DNA of 64,000 bases from CBDCVD01 sp965224015. GTDB lineage: Bacteria > Pseudomonadota > Alphaproteobacteria > Rhizobiales > CBDCVD01. Of this stretch, positions 8,371 to 17,105 are shown in pieces. The notes under the pieces are model-generated. The model worked only from the letters and a program-made list of their open reading frames with translations, ran no database searches and had not been told where the DNA came from. Made by a program: the position numbers and the translations under genes. Where the stretch lies: the NCBI GenBank assembly GCA_965224015.1, contig OZ245032.1, forward strand, positions 620,001 to 684,000, read 5' to 3'. Each line of letters opens with the position of its first letter. The stretch's first letter is position 1.

Positions 8371-8566
8371 TGTCCTGCCCTGCCCTTGCCTTTCTGCCCC
8401 AATCCGTCTTACCCGAGTTCTTTTTGGTTCTCTCGCCTTCATGGCCGCCGAAAGTATCAATGGCACGGAACATGTAAAAGAGATGTTCCTGCGGCCAGCG
8501 CTAGCGTGACCAAAGTACTTCAAAAGACACGCAACCAGGCCACACGGGCTTTTGAAGCTGGGTAAA

Positions 8567-8594
8567 CACTGCCCGGCGCAAAGGCCGGGCAGTG
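8567..8594 (-). terminator. Hairpin between aapJ and aapQ
   Basis: A perfect 11-bp stem, CACTGCCCGGC with GCCGGGCAGTG, and a 6-base loop lie nine bases after the aapJ stop. Only a short TTT follows on the minus strand. Hairpins in this position commonly let some transcription through and protect the abundant binding-protein mRNA. I infer that role here; no measurement supports it. Confidence 0.7.
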
Positions 8595-8602
8595 AAACAC
8601 GA

Positions 8603-9619
8603 TTATCGAATGGGCGGAGCGTATTGCAAGCCGCCATTGGTCCACAGGGCGTTTAACCCGCGGGCAATGCCAAGATCTGTCTTGGGACCGACATTGTCCT
8701 CGAAAATTTCGCCGTAGTTACCGACCTGCTTGACAATGTTGTAAGCCCATTCGTTAGGCAAGCCCAAGCGATCACCAAAGTCACCTTCAACGCCCAAAAG
8801 CCGTTTGATGTTGGGATCGTCAGACCCTTTCATGGCGTCTACATTGGCTGACGTTACCCCGAGCTCCTCAGCATTGACCATGGCAAAATGAACCCATTTA
8901 TTGATGTTGAACCATTGGTCATCGCCCTGGCGCACCACGGGACCCAAAGGCTCTTTCGAGATAATTTCCGGTAACACCATATGCTCGTCGCGGTTTGTCA
9001 ATTTGAGCCGCTGCGCATAAAGACCGGATGCGTCCGTGGTAAAGACATCGCAACGGCCCGCATCATACGCCTGAACAACCTCATCAGCCTTTTCAAACGC
9101 AATCAACTCGAACGACATATTATTGGCACGGAAATAGTCGGTGATATTCAGTTCTGTGGTTGTTCCGGTATTGGTGCAAATATTGGCGCCATCAAGCTCG
9201 GTTGCTGACGTGACTTCCAGTGCCTTGCGCACCATCATGCCCTGCCCGTCGTAGTAGTTAACGCCCGTAAAGTTCAGTCCTAACTGGGTATCACGGGTCA
9301 TGGTCCATGTGGTGTTGCGGGGCAACACATCGACCTCACCGGATGTGAGCGCGGTAAAGCGCTCTTTGGCGGAGAGCGGTGTGTATTTAACCTTGCTCGG
9401 ATCGCCGAAGATCGCCGCGGCCAGAGCGCGGCAAAAGTCTACGTCGAGACCTTTCCAATTGCCTTCATCGTCGGCGCTCGAAAAGCCGGGCAGCCCCTGG
9501 CTGACGCCGCACTGGACAAAGCCTTTGGCCTTGACATCATCAAGGGTCGCCGCCGATGCAACACCGACGCTAAGGCCAAGGGCGGCGCCCATGGCTACAA
9601 GTACGTTTAGTTTTTTCAT
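8603..9619 (-). CDS. aapJ: General L-amino acid ABC transporter, periplasmic binding protein
   Basis: This is the periplasmic receptor of the AapJQMP importer, 338 residues. A signal peptide, MKKLNVLVAMGAALGLSVG then VASAATLDD, is cleaved after ASA. The mature part starts LDDVKAKGFVQCGVSQGLPG, the standard AapJ/BztA opening, and contains DVDFCRALAAAIFGD and GRCDVFTTDASGLYAQR. AGGTGA precedes the ATG at 9617-9619. It is the first gene of the operon; the hairpin after it should raise its expression relative to aapQMP. Confidence 0.96.
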   Translation of the reverse strand: MKKLNVLVAMGAALGLSVGVASAATLDDVKAKGFVQCGVSQGLPGFSSADDEGNWKGLDVDFCRALAAAIFGDPSKVKYTPLSAKERFTALTSGEVDVLPRNTTWTMTRDTQLGLNFTGVNYYDGQGMMVRKALEVTSATELDGANICTNTGTTTELNITDYFRANNMSFELIAFEKADEVVQAYDAGRCDVFTTDASGLYAQRLKLTNRDEHMVLPEIISKEPLGPVVRQGDDQWFNINKWVHFAMVNAEELGVTSANVDAMKGSDDPNIKRLLGVEGDFGDRLGLPNEWAYNIVKQVGNYGEIFEDNVGPKTDLGIARGLNALWTNGGLQYAPPIR

Positions 9620-10161
9620 GCAAGTCACCTGTCTAGACTGGTACCCAGATTAAAGTGAGCCCATCTACGCGCCGCGCTTCAGACAAGTTATCAAGGAACT
9701 CACCATCAAAGCGGCGGCAAATGCGCTGTGCTAGCACCCACTCAAGAAAGGAAGATTTCATTTCAAACAAGCCGACACCCACTCCAAAGCAAACCGGTCT
9801 GCAACCAGGTCCGAAACAAGTGCCGGATATGATAACCCTCCCTGCGGGTAATACTCTTGCTTTGCGTTATATCATACGAAAACGCCGTCAATCAACTGGC
9901 TAAACAGCGCCCTGATATCCTGCAGACCCCGTTATTGCCCTGTTGCTCCCCAAGATCCGGCGGCGCTGCATAGCAAAAAGCAAACGCAAATATTATTAGT
10001 TCTCATCATTTAGCCGAACCGACTTCACGTTCATCGCTGATAGCGCAAAGGAAGAAATATAGCGATATTTCTAAACATAATCCTTGAAAGGTCAAGAGCA
10101 AACCTGCAAGCATGAATAAACAGAACCGCGAGTTTATCCCTTCTAAAGCGAGTGACCGGAC
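9620..10161. other. Divergent intergenic region aapJ / metC
   Basis: No gene is recognised in these 542 bases. The region must hold promoters for the aap operon (minus) and the metC-like gene (plus). I looked for a sigma-54 GG-N10-GC pair upstream of aapJ and saw no convincing one. A compact dyad at 10053-10072 is listed separately. Confidence 0.5.
10053..10072. promoter_or_regulatory. Dyad symmetry upstream of metC, possible operator
   Basis: AGAAATAT-AGCG-ATATTTCT is a perfect 8-bp inverted repeat with a 4-base spacer, about 90 bp before the metC start. The size suits a dimeric repressor. No regulator is named by the sequence. Confidence 0.35.
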
Positions 10162-11358
10162 ATGCATAAAATGGAAAAACCATCCTTCAAAGCCACTCAG
10201 AACGTGCACATTGATACCCAGTTAGCCCATTGCGGCCTTAATCCACGGGCCAATTTCGGCTTTGTAAACCCGCCGGTGGTGCACGCCTCGACCGTTGTGT
10301 TCGATTCTGTTGAAACCATGCAAAACCGCTCCGCTCCCTACAGCTATGGGCGACGCGGAACACCCACGACCGATGCGCTTACTCAGGCGCTTTGTACCCT
10401 TGAGAATGCAGCCGGGGTGGCACTCGCGCCGTCGGGCCTGGCGGCTATATCGCTGGCACTGCTGTCTGTCACCAAAGCGGGGGCGCATATTCTGGTTGCA
10501 GACAGTGTCTATGATCCCACGCGTTATGTTTGCGATCACTTTCTCAAGCGGTTTGATGTGGCAGTCACCTACTACGATCCGCTCATTGGCGACAATATCG
10601 TCGGCCTGTGCCGCGACAATACGGTGGCAATCTTCACAGAATCGCCAGGCTCCCGCACTTTCGAAGTTCAGGACATTCCGGCAATTTGTGCGGTGGCCAG
10701 GCCGCGCGATATTGCCGTCATTATGGACAATACCTGGGCAACGCCCTTGCATTGCAAACCCCTTGCACTGGGGGTGGACCTCTCCATTCAGGCGGGCACA
10801 AAGTATATCGGGGGCCATTCCGACATCATGTTGGGAACCATTGCCGCTAATGAAATCTACTGGCCTGCGCTCAGCGATCTTTGTGGCAATACGGGAATGA
10901 CGGCGGGGCCTGACGACGTGTATCTGGCGCTGCGCGGTTTGCGTACGATGGGTGTGCGTCTTGAGCGTCACCACAAGAATACAATGGCTGTCATCAACTG
11001 GCTACGCACCCATGACAAGGTCCATCGCATCCTCTATCCCGCCCTTGCGGAGGATCCGGGACATACAATCTGGCGTCGAGATTTTACCGGTGCGACGGGC
11101 CTGTTTGGGGTTGAACTTGTGCCTGCGCGCCAATCCAGTGTCCATGCCTTTTTGGACAGTTTGCGCTATTTTGGTCTTGGCTTTTCCTGGGGCGGTTTTG
11201 AGAGCCTGATCATGCCGTGTGACAAGACGCCCCGGACCGTGCGCCCCCACGACGACACCTATCCCTTGCTGCGCCTGCATGTGGGACTGGAAGACCCCCG
11301 TGATCTGATCGACGATCTGGCGCAGGGGCTTGCGCGGGTGGAGGTTGTGGGTCCGTAA
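10162..11358 (+). CDS. metC: Cystathionine beta-lyase, PLP-dependent
   Basis: MetC cleaves cystathionine to homocysteine, pyruvate and ammonia in methionine synthesis. The 398-residue protein belongs to the Cys/Met metabolism PLP family: YSYGRRGTPTTDAL near residue 60, the ring-binding Asp in IMDNTWATPLHCKPL (D189) and the Schiff-base lysine in QAGTKYIGGHSDIMLG (K214). The SxxFGxGxSWGGxESL stretch near the C-terminus fits MetC better than MetB. It is a lone gene between the aap and SsuC-type transporters. A second ATG three codons in is possible, and the ribosome-binding site is weak. Confidence 0.9.
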   Translation: MHKMEKPSFKATQNVHIDTQLAHCGLNPRANFGFVNPPVVHASTVVFDSVETMQNRSAPYSYGRRGTPTTDALTQALCTLENAAGVALAPSGLAAISLALLSVTKAGAHILVADSVYDPTRYVCDHFLKRFDVAVTYYDPLIGDNIVGLCRDNTVAIFTESPGSRTFEVQDIPAICAVARPRDIAVIMDNTWATPLHCKPLALGVDLSIQAGTKYIGGHSDIMLGTIAANEIYWPALSDLCGNTGMTAGPDDVYLALRGLRTMGVRLERHHKNTMAVINWLRTHDKVHRILYPALAEDPGHTIWRRDFTGATGLFGVELVPARQSSVHAFLDSLRYFGLGFSWGGFESLIMPCDKTPRTVRPHDDTYPLLRLHVGLEDPRDLIDDLAQGLARVEVVGP

Positions 11359-11472
11359 CCCCTTCCGCGCGCAAAAAACCTGTTTACTGTTCACGACGGG
11401 TGCCAGCGGGGGGCGGGCAAGCTCAAAAAAGCATCGCTGGATCCTGGGCGCTGGGGCCCCGTGGATACGGCT

Positions 11473-12483
11473 TTATTGGACAAGCGCCTTGTCAATGACG
11501 TCATGGGTCCAAGCCCCCTTTGGTCGCTTGGAAATAACCGGATCCGAGCCTCCCGAGAGCAGGGTCGTAACCGTGCGGTTGTAGTCTTTTATATCAAGAC
11601 GACCGTAAGCGGAGCCCTCGGTCAGCTTGTTGATCTCACCGAGCATGCGGCGCTGATGCTTATACGTCTGGGCACCTGTCGCGTCGTTTTCCAGCACAAT
11701 GTCGGTGGCGCTGTCTGGATTGGAGCGCGCCCAGGACCAACCGCGCATGGAGGCGCGAACAAACCGGGCCATCTTATCCACAAAGGCCGGGTCCTTCAGA
11801 TGATCCTCAAGCACGTAAAGGCCATCCTCCATGGTTGAAACACCCTGGTCCTCGTATTTAAAAACCACAAGATCATCAGCAGAGAGCCCTGCATCAATCA
11901 CCTGCCAATATTCGTTGTAGGTCATGGTGGAAATGCAGTCTGCTTGCTTTTGCAACAGGGGATCAACATTGAACCCCTGCTTGAGAACCGTCACGCCATT
12001 TTTTCCGCCACGGGTTGGAATGTTCAGCTTGGACATCCAGGAAAGAAATGGATATTCATTACCAAAAAACCAGACGCCGAGGGTTTTCCCCTTGAAATCC
12101 TTGGGCTCTTTAATGCCCGTCTCCTTGCGACATGTGAGCATCATGCCTGAGCGCTTGAAAGGCTGGGCAATGTTCACAAGGGCTACTCCCTTTTCCCGGC
12201 TCGCCAAAGCCGAAGGCATCCAGTCAACGATCACATCTGCACCACCACCGGCGATGACCTGAGGCGGCGCTATATCGGGCCCTCCCGGCTTGATCGTCAC
12301 ATCCAGATCAACCGCCTCATAAAATCCCTTGTCCTTGGCCACGTAATAACCGGCAAATTGTGCCTGGGTAACCCATTTGAGCTGCAGCGTTATCTTTTCC
12401 TTGGCCTGCACAGAGTCCACTGCCAGGCTCAGCATCACCACGGCCGCGACCGTCAGCGATGCTTTTATCAATAATGTTTTCAT
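11473..12483 (-). CDS. ABC transporter substrate-binding protein, NMT1/THI5-like
   Basis: The protein has 336 residues. A signal peptide (MKTLLIKASLTVAAVVMLSL to VQAKEK) is followed by ITLQLKWVTQAQFAGYYVAK, the hallmark of NMT1/THI5-like receptors, and GGGADVIVDWMPSALASREKG. Relatives bind pyrimidine or other small nitrogen compounds. The substrate cannot be told from sequence, and I saw no TPP-riboswitch core upstream, which argues mildly against a thiamine-precursor role. It probably works with the two SsuC-type permeases just upstream, from which a family D repeat separates it. GGGAGCAG precedes the start. Confidence 0.85.
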   Translation of the reverse strand: MKTLLIKASLTVAAVVMLSLAVDSVQAKEKITLQLKWVTQAQFAGYYVAKDKGFYEAVDLDVTIKPGGPDIAPPQVIAGGGADVIVDWMPSALASREKGVALVNIAQPFKRSGMMLTCRKETGIKEPKDFKGKTLGVWFFGNEYPFLSWMSKLNIPTRGGKNGVTVLKQGFNVDPLLQKQADCISTMTYNEYWQVIDAGLSADDLVVFKYEDQGVSTMEDGLYVLEDHLKDPAFVDKMARFVRASMRGWSWARSNPDSATDIVLENDATGAQTYKHQRRMLGEINKLTEGSAYGRLDIKDYNRTVTTLLSGGSDPVISKRPKGAWTHDVIDKALVQ

Positions 12484-12507
12484 CGACTGCTCCCTTTCCG
12501 ATTATTA

Positions 12508-12612
12508 TGCCAGCGGTATTGGCTTTATAGACACGCCGTCTGGTGTACGGCCTTGATAACACACTTACTTGACGCCAATGCATGGGCCCTTGTCAGGAGC
12601 CCTTGGTATTAT
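12508..12612. repeat. Family D repeat, single reversed copy
   Basis: The copy of about 105 bp runs TGCCAGCGGTATTGGC to AGCCCTTGGTATTA, the reverse complement of the units at 2.5 and 63.6 kb, and contains GGTGTACGGCCTTGATAACA. Confidence 0.8.
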
Positions 12613-12811
12613 ATGCCCAAATCAAAGCGCGAGCCTGATCGCAATGCGAACACACCACACCCCTTAAACCATGCAGAAGCAAACAAATCATAAAGTGTTA
12701 GGCGCTTTCGCCTCTGTCACAGCCCCAACGTTACAGCAGCAAAGTTAAAGCACCAACAAGCGCGGAAGTCCACGCCCATGACCTCAAAGCAACGGAAAAT
12801 GCACCCCTCCA

Positions 12812-12833
12812 CGGTTGCACAAAATTGCAACCG
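12812..12833 (-). terminator. Hairpin after the permease genes
   Basis: CGGTTGCA-CAAAAT-TGCAACCG is an 8-bp perfect stem starting 11 bases after the stop of the second permease. An outer TGCA/TGCA pairing could extend it. The T-run on the minus strand is distant, so intrinsic termination is uncertain. Confidence 0.5.
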
Positions 12834-12844
12834 CGTGCATCCCG

Positions 12845-13990
12845 CTACAGCCTATAGGACGGATGCCAAAAAGTAAATACGCGTTCAAGGGCGCTCAGCA
12901 AAGCGTAAAACAGCGAACCAGCAAGCGCCGCAACCGCAATTTCAGCCCAAACCATATCGACATTCATGCGCCCCACTTCTGTTGAGATGCGAAATCCCAT
13001 CCCAACAATCGGCGTGCCAAAGAACTCGGCCACAATAGCCCCAATAAGTGCCAGGGTTGAGTTAATTTTTAAACCATTGAATATGAACGGCAAGGCTTGT
13101 GGCAGGCGTAGCTTGGTCAGGGTCTGCCGATAGCTCGCCCCGTAGGTCTTCATTAAATCCCGATCCGCGAACGAGGATGATTTGAGCCCGGCAACGGTGT
13201 TAACCAACATGGGAAAAAATGTCATGACCACCACAACCGCTGCCTTTGAGGGCCAGTCGAACCCGAACCACATCACCATGATCGGCGCCACACCGATAAT
13301 CGGCAAGGCAGAGACAAGATTGCCCACCGGCAACAGGCCGCGTTGCAAAAACGGCGATCGGTCAACCAGGACAGCGACGGCAAATCCAGCACCGCAACCA
13401 AGGCAATATCCGATCAGAACCGCCTTCAGAAACGTTTGCTGAAAATCCGCCCACAGAATCGGAACCGACTGTACGAGCCGCGCCCAGATGGCACTTGGCG
13501 CGGGAAGCAGAACCTGAGGAATATGACTGCCCACCACAACGATCTCCCACAGGATCAACAGCCACAGGCCAAACACAAACGGTATAGCAAGAGACAGAAT
13601 GAGGGCAAGCGCCTTGTTTCGGGCCTCAATCTGCGCCAACCGATCCACAAAACACCACGCCAATAGCCACAAGGCAACGATACCACTCCAAAACCCGAGA
13701 CCGCGGGTCGCGCTGGTCGGGCTGTCTGTTGGCATCCCCAATGCCTCCAACACCAACCACGCGCCAGCGTGAACAAGCAACCCGACAACTATAGTTGTGA
13801 GCATCCACGTAGGTTTGAAGATAATATGCGCGGCACACACGACGATTATCAAGACAAGATAGACAAGCACCGCAGAGGCCTCGCCGGCGCTGATGATCAG
13901 CCCCGCCAGTCCAGCCATGACGGCGAGAACCGGCAATACAGGTATCTTTGGCATTGTTCGTATTGAGCCGTCTTTTCCTGACAGTGCCAT
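12845..13990 (-). CDS. ABC transporter permease, SsuC/TauC-type, with extra N-terminal membrane region
   Basis: The inner-membrane permease has 381 residues. The start MALSGKDGSIRTMPKIPV is chosen because its ATG overlaps the stop of the upstream permease by one base (TAATG), implying coupled translation. About 150 residues with five or so hydrophobic segments precede the BPD_transp_1 domain, whose coupling loop FADRDLMKTYGASYRQTLTK and following LRLPQALPFIFNGLKI lie near residue 290. It pairs with the next permease and the NMT1/THI5-like receptor. No ATPase gene is present in the window. Confidence 0.88.
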   Translation of the reverse strand: MALSGKDGSIRTMPKIPVLPVLAVMAGLAGLIISAGEASAVLVYLVLIIVVCAAHIIFKPTWMLTTIVVGLLVHAGAWLVLEALGMPTDSPTSATRGLGFWSGIVALWLLAWCFVDRLAQIEARNKALALILSLAIPFVFGLWLLILWEIVVVGSHIPQVLLPAPSAIWARLVQSVPILWADFQQTFLKAVLIGYCLGCGAGFAVAVLVDRSPFLQRGLLPVGNLVSALPIIGVAPIMVMWFGFDWPSKAAVVVVMTFFPMLVNTVAGLKSSSFADRDLMKTYGASYRQTLTKLRLPQALPFIFNGLKINSTLALIGAIVAEFFGTPIVGMGFRISTEVGRMNVDMVWAEIAVAALAGSLFYALLSALERVFTFWHPSYRL

Positions 13991-14889
13991 TACGTCTCTC
14001 GCACCCCCATGCGCCGCAGCATGATCCTGTGGGCAACCCCCACCAGTCCCACAAGCGCTGCTGCAAGGCACGCTGCCACAATAAGCGCCGCCCAGATCTG
14101 AATGGTCTGACCGTAGTACGATCCCGCCAATAGCCGCGCTCCCAACCCCGCCACTGCCCCCGTCGGCAGCTCTCCGACAATCGCCCCCACCAGAGCCACC
14201 GCGACGGCAATGCGCATGCTGGCAAACAGCATGCCCATGGAGGCCGGCCAGCGCAATTTCCAAAAAATATCCCGGCGCGACGCGTTATACGTGTACAGCA
14301 AATCGAGATCTACCGGCTCCGGCGCGCGCAATCCCTTCACCATGCCGACAGCCACAGGAAAAAAGCTCAGGTACATGGAAATAAAAGCCTTCGGGAGCAA
14401 CCCCTGAATACCAACGGCGTTCAGCACAACGATGACCATGGGCGCAATCGCCAGTATGGGGATCGTTTGCGAGGTGATGATCCAAGGCATCAGGCTTTTG
14501 TCCATAGCCCGGTTGTGTACTATGACCACCGCCAAAACAATGCCCAGACACGTGCCCATGAAAAATCCGAGCAACGTCGATGAAAGGGTGATCCATGCAT
14601 GATAAACAAGGCTGCGCTTGGAGGTAACGGCGCGTTTGAGAGTGGTGTTAAAGACCTCCACGGCAACCTGATGGGGGGCTGGCAATACGGGCCGCGGCTG
14701 CGCCAAGCTGTCGCGTACCAGATCGACGGCACGCCAAGGGCTGACACCGCTGCGCGCATAGGCGTCCCGTTGCCCGGGGGCGTTTAGCATGACTGCCGCC
14801 GCGTACCATATCACGAGGATCGCGATCAGAACCGCGGCAACAGGACCAAAGCGGTACCAAAAATGCCTGGCAATCCTTTTAACAGGCAT
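13990..14889 (-). CDS. ABC transporter permease, SsuC/TauC-type
   Basis: The 299-residue inner-membrane permease has a first helix near residues 15-33, then a BPD_transp_1 domain with AWITLSSTLLGFFMGTCLGI, QTIPILAIAPMVIVVLNAVG and the ATPase-contact loop DLDLLYTYNASRRDIFWKLR. It is the first gene of the set; the next permease starts inside its stop codon. Two different permease subunits suggest a heterodimeric channel. The missing ATPase would have to come from elsewhere. Confidence 0.88.
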   Translation of the reverse strand: MPVKRIARHFWYRFGPVAAVLIAILVIWYAAAVMLNAPGQRDAYARSGVSPWRAVDLVRDSLAQPRPVLPAPHQVAVEVFNTTLKRAVTSKRSLVYHAWITLSSTLLGFFMGTCLGIVLAVVIVHNRAMDKSLMPWIITSQTIPILAIAPMVIVVLNAVGIQGLLPKAFISMYLSFFPVAVGMVKGLRAPEPVDLDLLYTYNASRRDIFWKLRWPASMGMLFASMRIAVAVALVGAIVGELPTGAVAGLGARLLAGSYYGQTIQIWAALIVAACLAAALVGLVGVAHRIMLRRMGVRET

Positions 14890-15072
14890 GACAAATTTCG
14901 TTTCGTGGAAACATTGTCAACGTCCCCTCCCCCCGCTCCCGTGCAATTAGAGGGCAACCCCTTGTCTTTCCTCGCACGGTCCGCCTATCCTGGGTCGACC
15001 TTAAGCGCTAACCTCACGCGAATGTGAATTTCTGTTGAAAAACCCTTATTTTCAACGCCGCCGCGCGCGCCC

Positions 15073-15078
15073 TATAAT
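15073..15078 (+). promoter_or_regulatory. Possible -10 box giving a leaderless transcript
   Basis: TATAAT lies only 5 bases before the ATG at 15084, so transcription starting 6-9 bases downstream would begin at or next to the start codon. No Shine-Dalgarno is visible. The -35 match (TTCAAC, 16 bases upstream) is weak. Confidence 0.4.
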
Positions 15079-15083
15079 GACGT

Positions 15084-16139
15084 ATGAGCAATGGCTTGGC
15101 AAATCACGAAGGATGGGTGCGAAATCTTTTTCGTTGCACGGCCCTCACGGTCGCGGTGTTTGCCGTGGCCGGCGTTCTCATGGTCATGGGCCGCACGGCC
15201 GCGGAGCCTGCACGGTGGACCCATGAGGGCTGGAAAACCGACTTCAGCAAACAGGCGGTGGAATGGAGTGAAATAATCTCCGGTGGCCCCCGAAAAGATG
15301 GCATTCCTCCCATTGATGCCCCTGAATTTGTGCCAATCAAGGAGGTTACAGGTTTAAAAGACAACGAGCCTGTCATCAGTGTTGCCATCAAGGACAGGGC
15401 GCGCGCCTATCCGATTCGCGTTCTCATGTGGCACGAAATTGTCAATGATACATTGTCGGGGGTTCCCATTGCGGTCACATATTGCCCTTTGTGCAATGCC
15501 GCTTTGGTGTTCAAGCGCAACCACAAAGACACGCTTCTTGATTTCGGCACCACGGGAAAACTGCGCAATTCCGATCTGGTTATGTATGACCGCCAGACAG
15601 AAAGTTGGTGGCAGCAGTTCACCGGTGAAGCCATTGTGGGCACCTACACAGGGGATCTGCTGGTACTGCTGCCCTCGCGTCTGGAGTCGTTTGCCCTGTT
15701 TAAAAAACGCCACTCAGATGGTGAAGTCCTCGTCCCCAACAATCCCCATATGCGCCCTTACGGAACCAACCCTTACGCCCGATACGACACCGGATCTACG
15801 CCTTTTTTGTTTTCGGGGGAATTGCCGAGGGACATTGCCCCCATGGCCCGCGTCGTCATTGCCAGGAATGCGAACACCGATAACCGGAAAAAACGTGCCG
15901 CCATCGCCCTCGACCTTCTTAAGCAGAAAAAAACCATGACTGTGGATGGGATCACCTACCATTGGAGCCCTGGTCAGGCGTCAGCCCTTGATACGCGGCT
16001 TATTGCCGATGGTTTTGATGTGGGTAATGTCTGGGTCACACGCAAACAGGGGGGAAGAGACGTTGACGTAGCGTACGATCTCACATTTGCGTTCGTTTAC
16101 AGGGCCTTCAACAAGGACGGCGTGATTATAACCCAATAA
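15084..16139 (+). CDS. DUF3179 domain-containing exported protein
   Basis: The 351-residue protein has an N-terminal hydrophobic segment (about residues 17-35, CTALTVAVFAVAGVLMVM), so it is likely exported or membrane-anchored. The DUF3179 core includes ARAYPIRVLMWHEIVNDTLS, then VPIAVTYCPLCNAALVF with a CPLC pair, and DRQTESWWQQFTGEAIVG. The family has no firm function; cysteine pairing or metal binding is possible. The gene is divergent from the permease operon and stands alone. Start choice rests on frame only: no ribosome-binding site is seen. Confidence 0.85.
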   Translation: MSNGLANHEGWVRNLFRCTALTVAVFAVAGVLMVMGRTAAEPARWTHEGWKTDFSKQAVEWSEIISGGPRKDGIPPIDAPEFVPIKEVTGLKDNEPVISVAIKDRARAYPIRVLMWHEIVNDTLSGVPIAVTYCPLCNAALVFKRNHKDTLLDFGTTGKLRNSDLVMYDRQTESWWQQFTGEAIVGTYTGDLLVLLPSRLESFALFKKRHSDGEVLVPNNPHMRPYGTNPYARYDTGSTPFLFSGELPRDIAPMARVVIARNANTDNRKKRAAIALDLLKQKKTMTVDGITYHWSPGQASALDTRLIADGFDVGNVWVTRKQGGRDVDVAYDLTFAFVYRAFNKDGVIITQ

Positions 16140-16197
16140 CGGGCCTGCTCCCCTTGGCGCGGGTTATGTTTTAATCGACGTTTCCTTGAGTATCGTA

Positions 16198-16256
16198 CTG
16201 ATAAGACATCGGTTTTCAACCTGGCCAAGAGTCAAACGCAAAGCCCCTTGATATCA
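16198..16256. repeat. Family C repeat
   Basis: The copy reads CTGATAAGACATCGGTTTTC to CAAAGCCCCTTGATATCA. It lies between the convergent DUF3179 and nfuA genes. Confidence 0.75.
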
Positions 16257-16297
16257 GGCAATTCAACACGATGGCGTGTCAGGTCTTCCAGGCGGCG

Positions 16298-16861
16298 CTA
16301 AACAGGACGGACTTCGCGCACTTGCGGGATGAAATGGCGAAGCAGATTTTCAATGCCATTTTTCAAGGTAACCGTGGAACTGGGGCAGCCCGCACAGGCG
16401 CCACGCATATGAAGGAAAACAATTCCCTGCCTGAACCCATGAAAGACAATATCACCGCCGTCATGAGCAACCGCCGGACGGACCCGCGTCTCAAGAAGTT
16501 CCTTGATATGATTAACGACGTCCTCATCGACTGCATCATACTCCTCGTTCAAGGCCTGGCTCGGGGCCTGCATGGCCTGGTTGTGTATGACTGGCGCGCC
16601 CGACATGTAATGTTCCATAATCGCGCCCAGAATTGCCGGCTTCAGGTGTTGCCATTCGCCATGGGATTTGGTGACAGCGATAAAGTCATGGCCAAGGAAA
16701 ACGCCGCCAACCCCCTCAACCCCGAACAGGCGTTCCGCCAGCGGTGACTGTTCCGCCGCCTCAGAATCGCGAAAATCGAGACCGTTGCCGGTAACAACTG
16801 CCTTACCTGGCAAGAACTTCAAGGTGGCTGGATTGGGCGTGGCTTCAGTTTGAATGAACAT
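16298..16861 (-). CDS. nfuA: NfuA-type iron-sulfur scaffold protein (Nfu_N + NifU C-terminal domain)
   Basis: The 187-residue protein begins MFIQTEATPNPATLKFLPGK, the Nfu_N domain opening. The C-terminal NifU-like domain contains VRPAVAHDGGDIVF and the cluster-binding pair GACAGCPSSTVTLKNGIE (CxxC). Nfu proteins carry Fe-S clusters to target enzymes. AGGAGAG upstream favours the ATG at 16859-16861 over an earlier in-frame ATG eight codons upstream. A 19-bp tandem repeat lies immediately upstream, inside the likely promoter or leader region. Confidence 0.93.
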   Translation of the reverse strand: MFIQTEATPNPATLKFLPGKAVVTGNGLDFRDSEAAEQSPLAERLFGVEGVGGVFLGHDFIAVTKSHGEWQHLKPAILGAIMEHYMSGAPVIHNQAMQAPSQALNEEYDAVDEDVVNHIKELLETRVRPAVAHDGGDIVFHGFRQGIVFLHMRGACAGCPSSTVTLKNGIENLLRHFIPQVREVRPV

Positions 16862-16888
16862 GGTCTGTTGCTCTCCTGCGTCCACAAA

Positions 16889-16964
16889 TTATGCGCTACA
16901 ACAAAAATTATGCGCTACAACAAAAATTATGCGCTACAACAAAAATTATGCGCTACAACAAAAT
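16889..16964. repeat. Tandem repeat, four copies of a 19-bp unit
   Basis: The unit TTATGCGCTACAACAAAAA is repeated exactly three times, and the fourth copy differs only at its end. It starts about 28 bases upstream of the nfuA start codon, so copy-number change could alter nfuA expression; that is inference. Confidence 0.95.
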
Positions 16965-17105
16965 GTACTGCGTTGCAAGCACGCGGCATTATAAAATCTC
17001 TGGCCGCCTGTCATAGAGTTTCCTGGTACAAAATACCTTAGAATATTTCTAGAGTACAGGATTTTCCCCTCCCACGCAAGCGCCGCATGGCGTTTTCTGC
17101 GTGAT

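Larger units (their letters stand above)
12484..12844. other. Gap inside the ABC transporter gene set, holding a family D repeat
   Basis: This 361-bp gap splits the permease genes from the binding-protein gene. It carries the repeat at 12508-12612 and a hairpin at 12812-12833; nothing else is recognised. Confidence 0.6.

Noticed and set aside
8371..8637. N-terminal extension of AapQ
   Set aside because: The upstream residues do not look like protein of this family, and AGGA lies directly before the ATG at 8370.
14890..15083. TPP riboswitch ahead of the NMT1/THI5-like transporter genes
   Set aside because: I found no CTGAGA core or matching partner element upstream of the permease genes or the receptor gene.
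16889..16964. CRISPR array
   Set aside because: The 19-bp units are contiguous with no spacers, so it is a simple tandem repeat.
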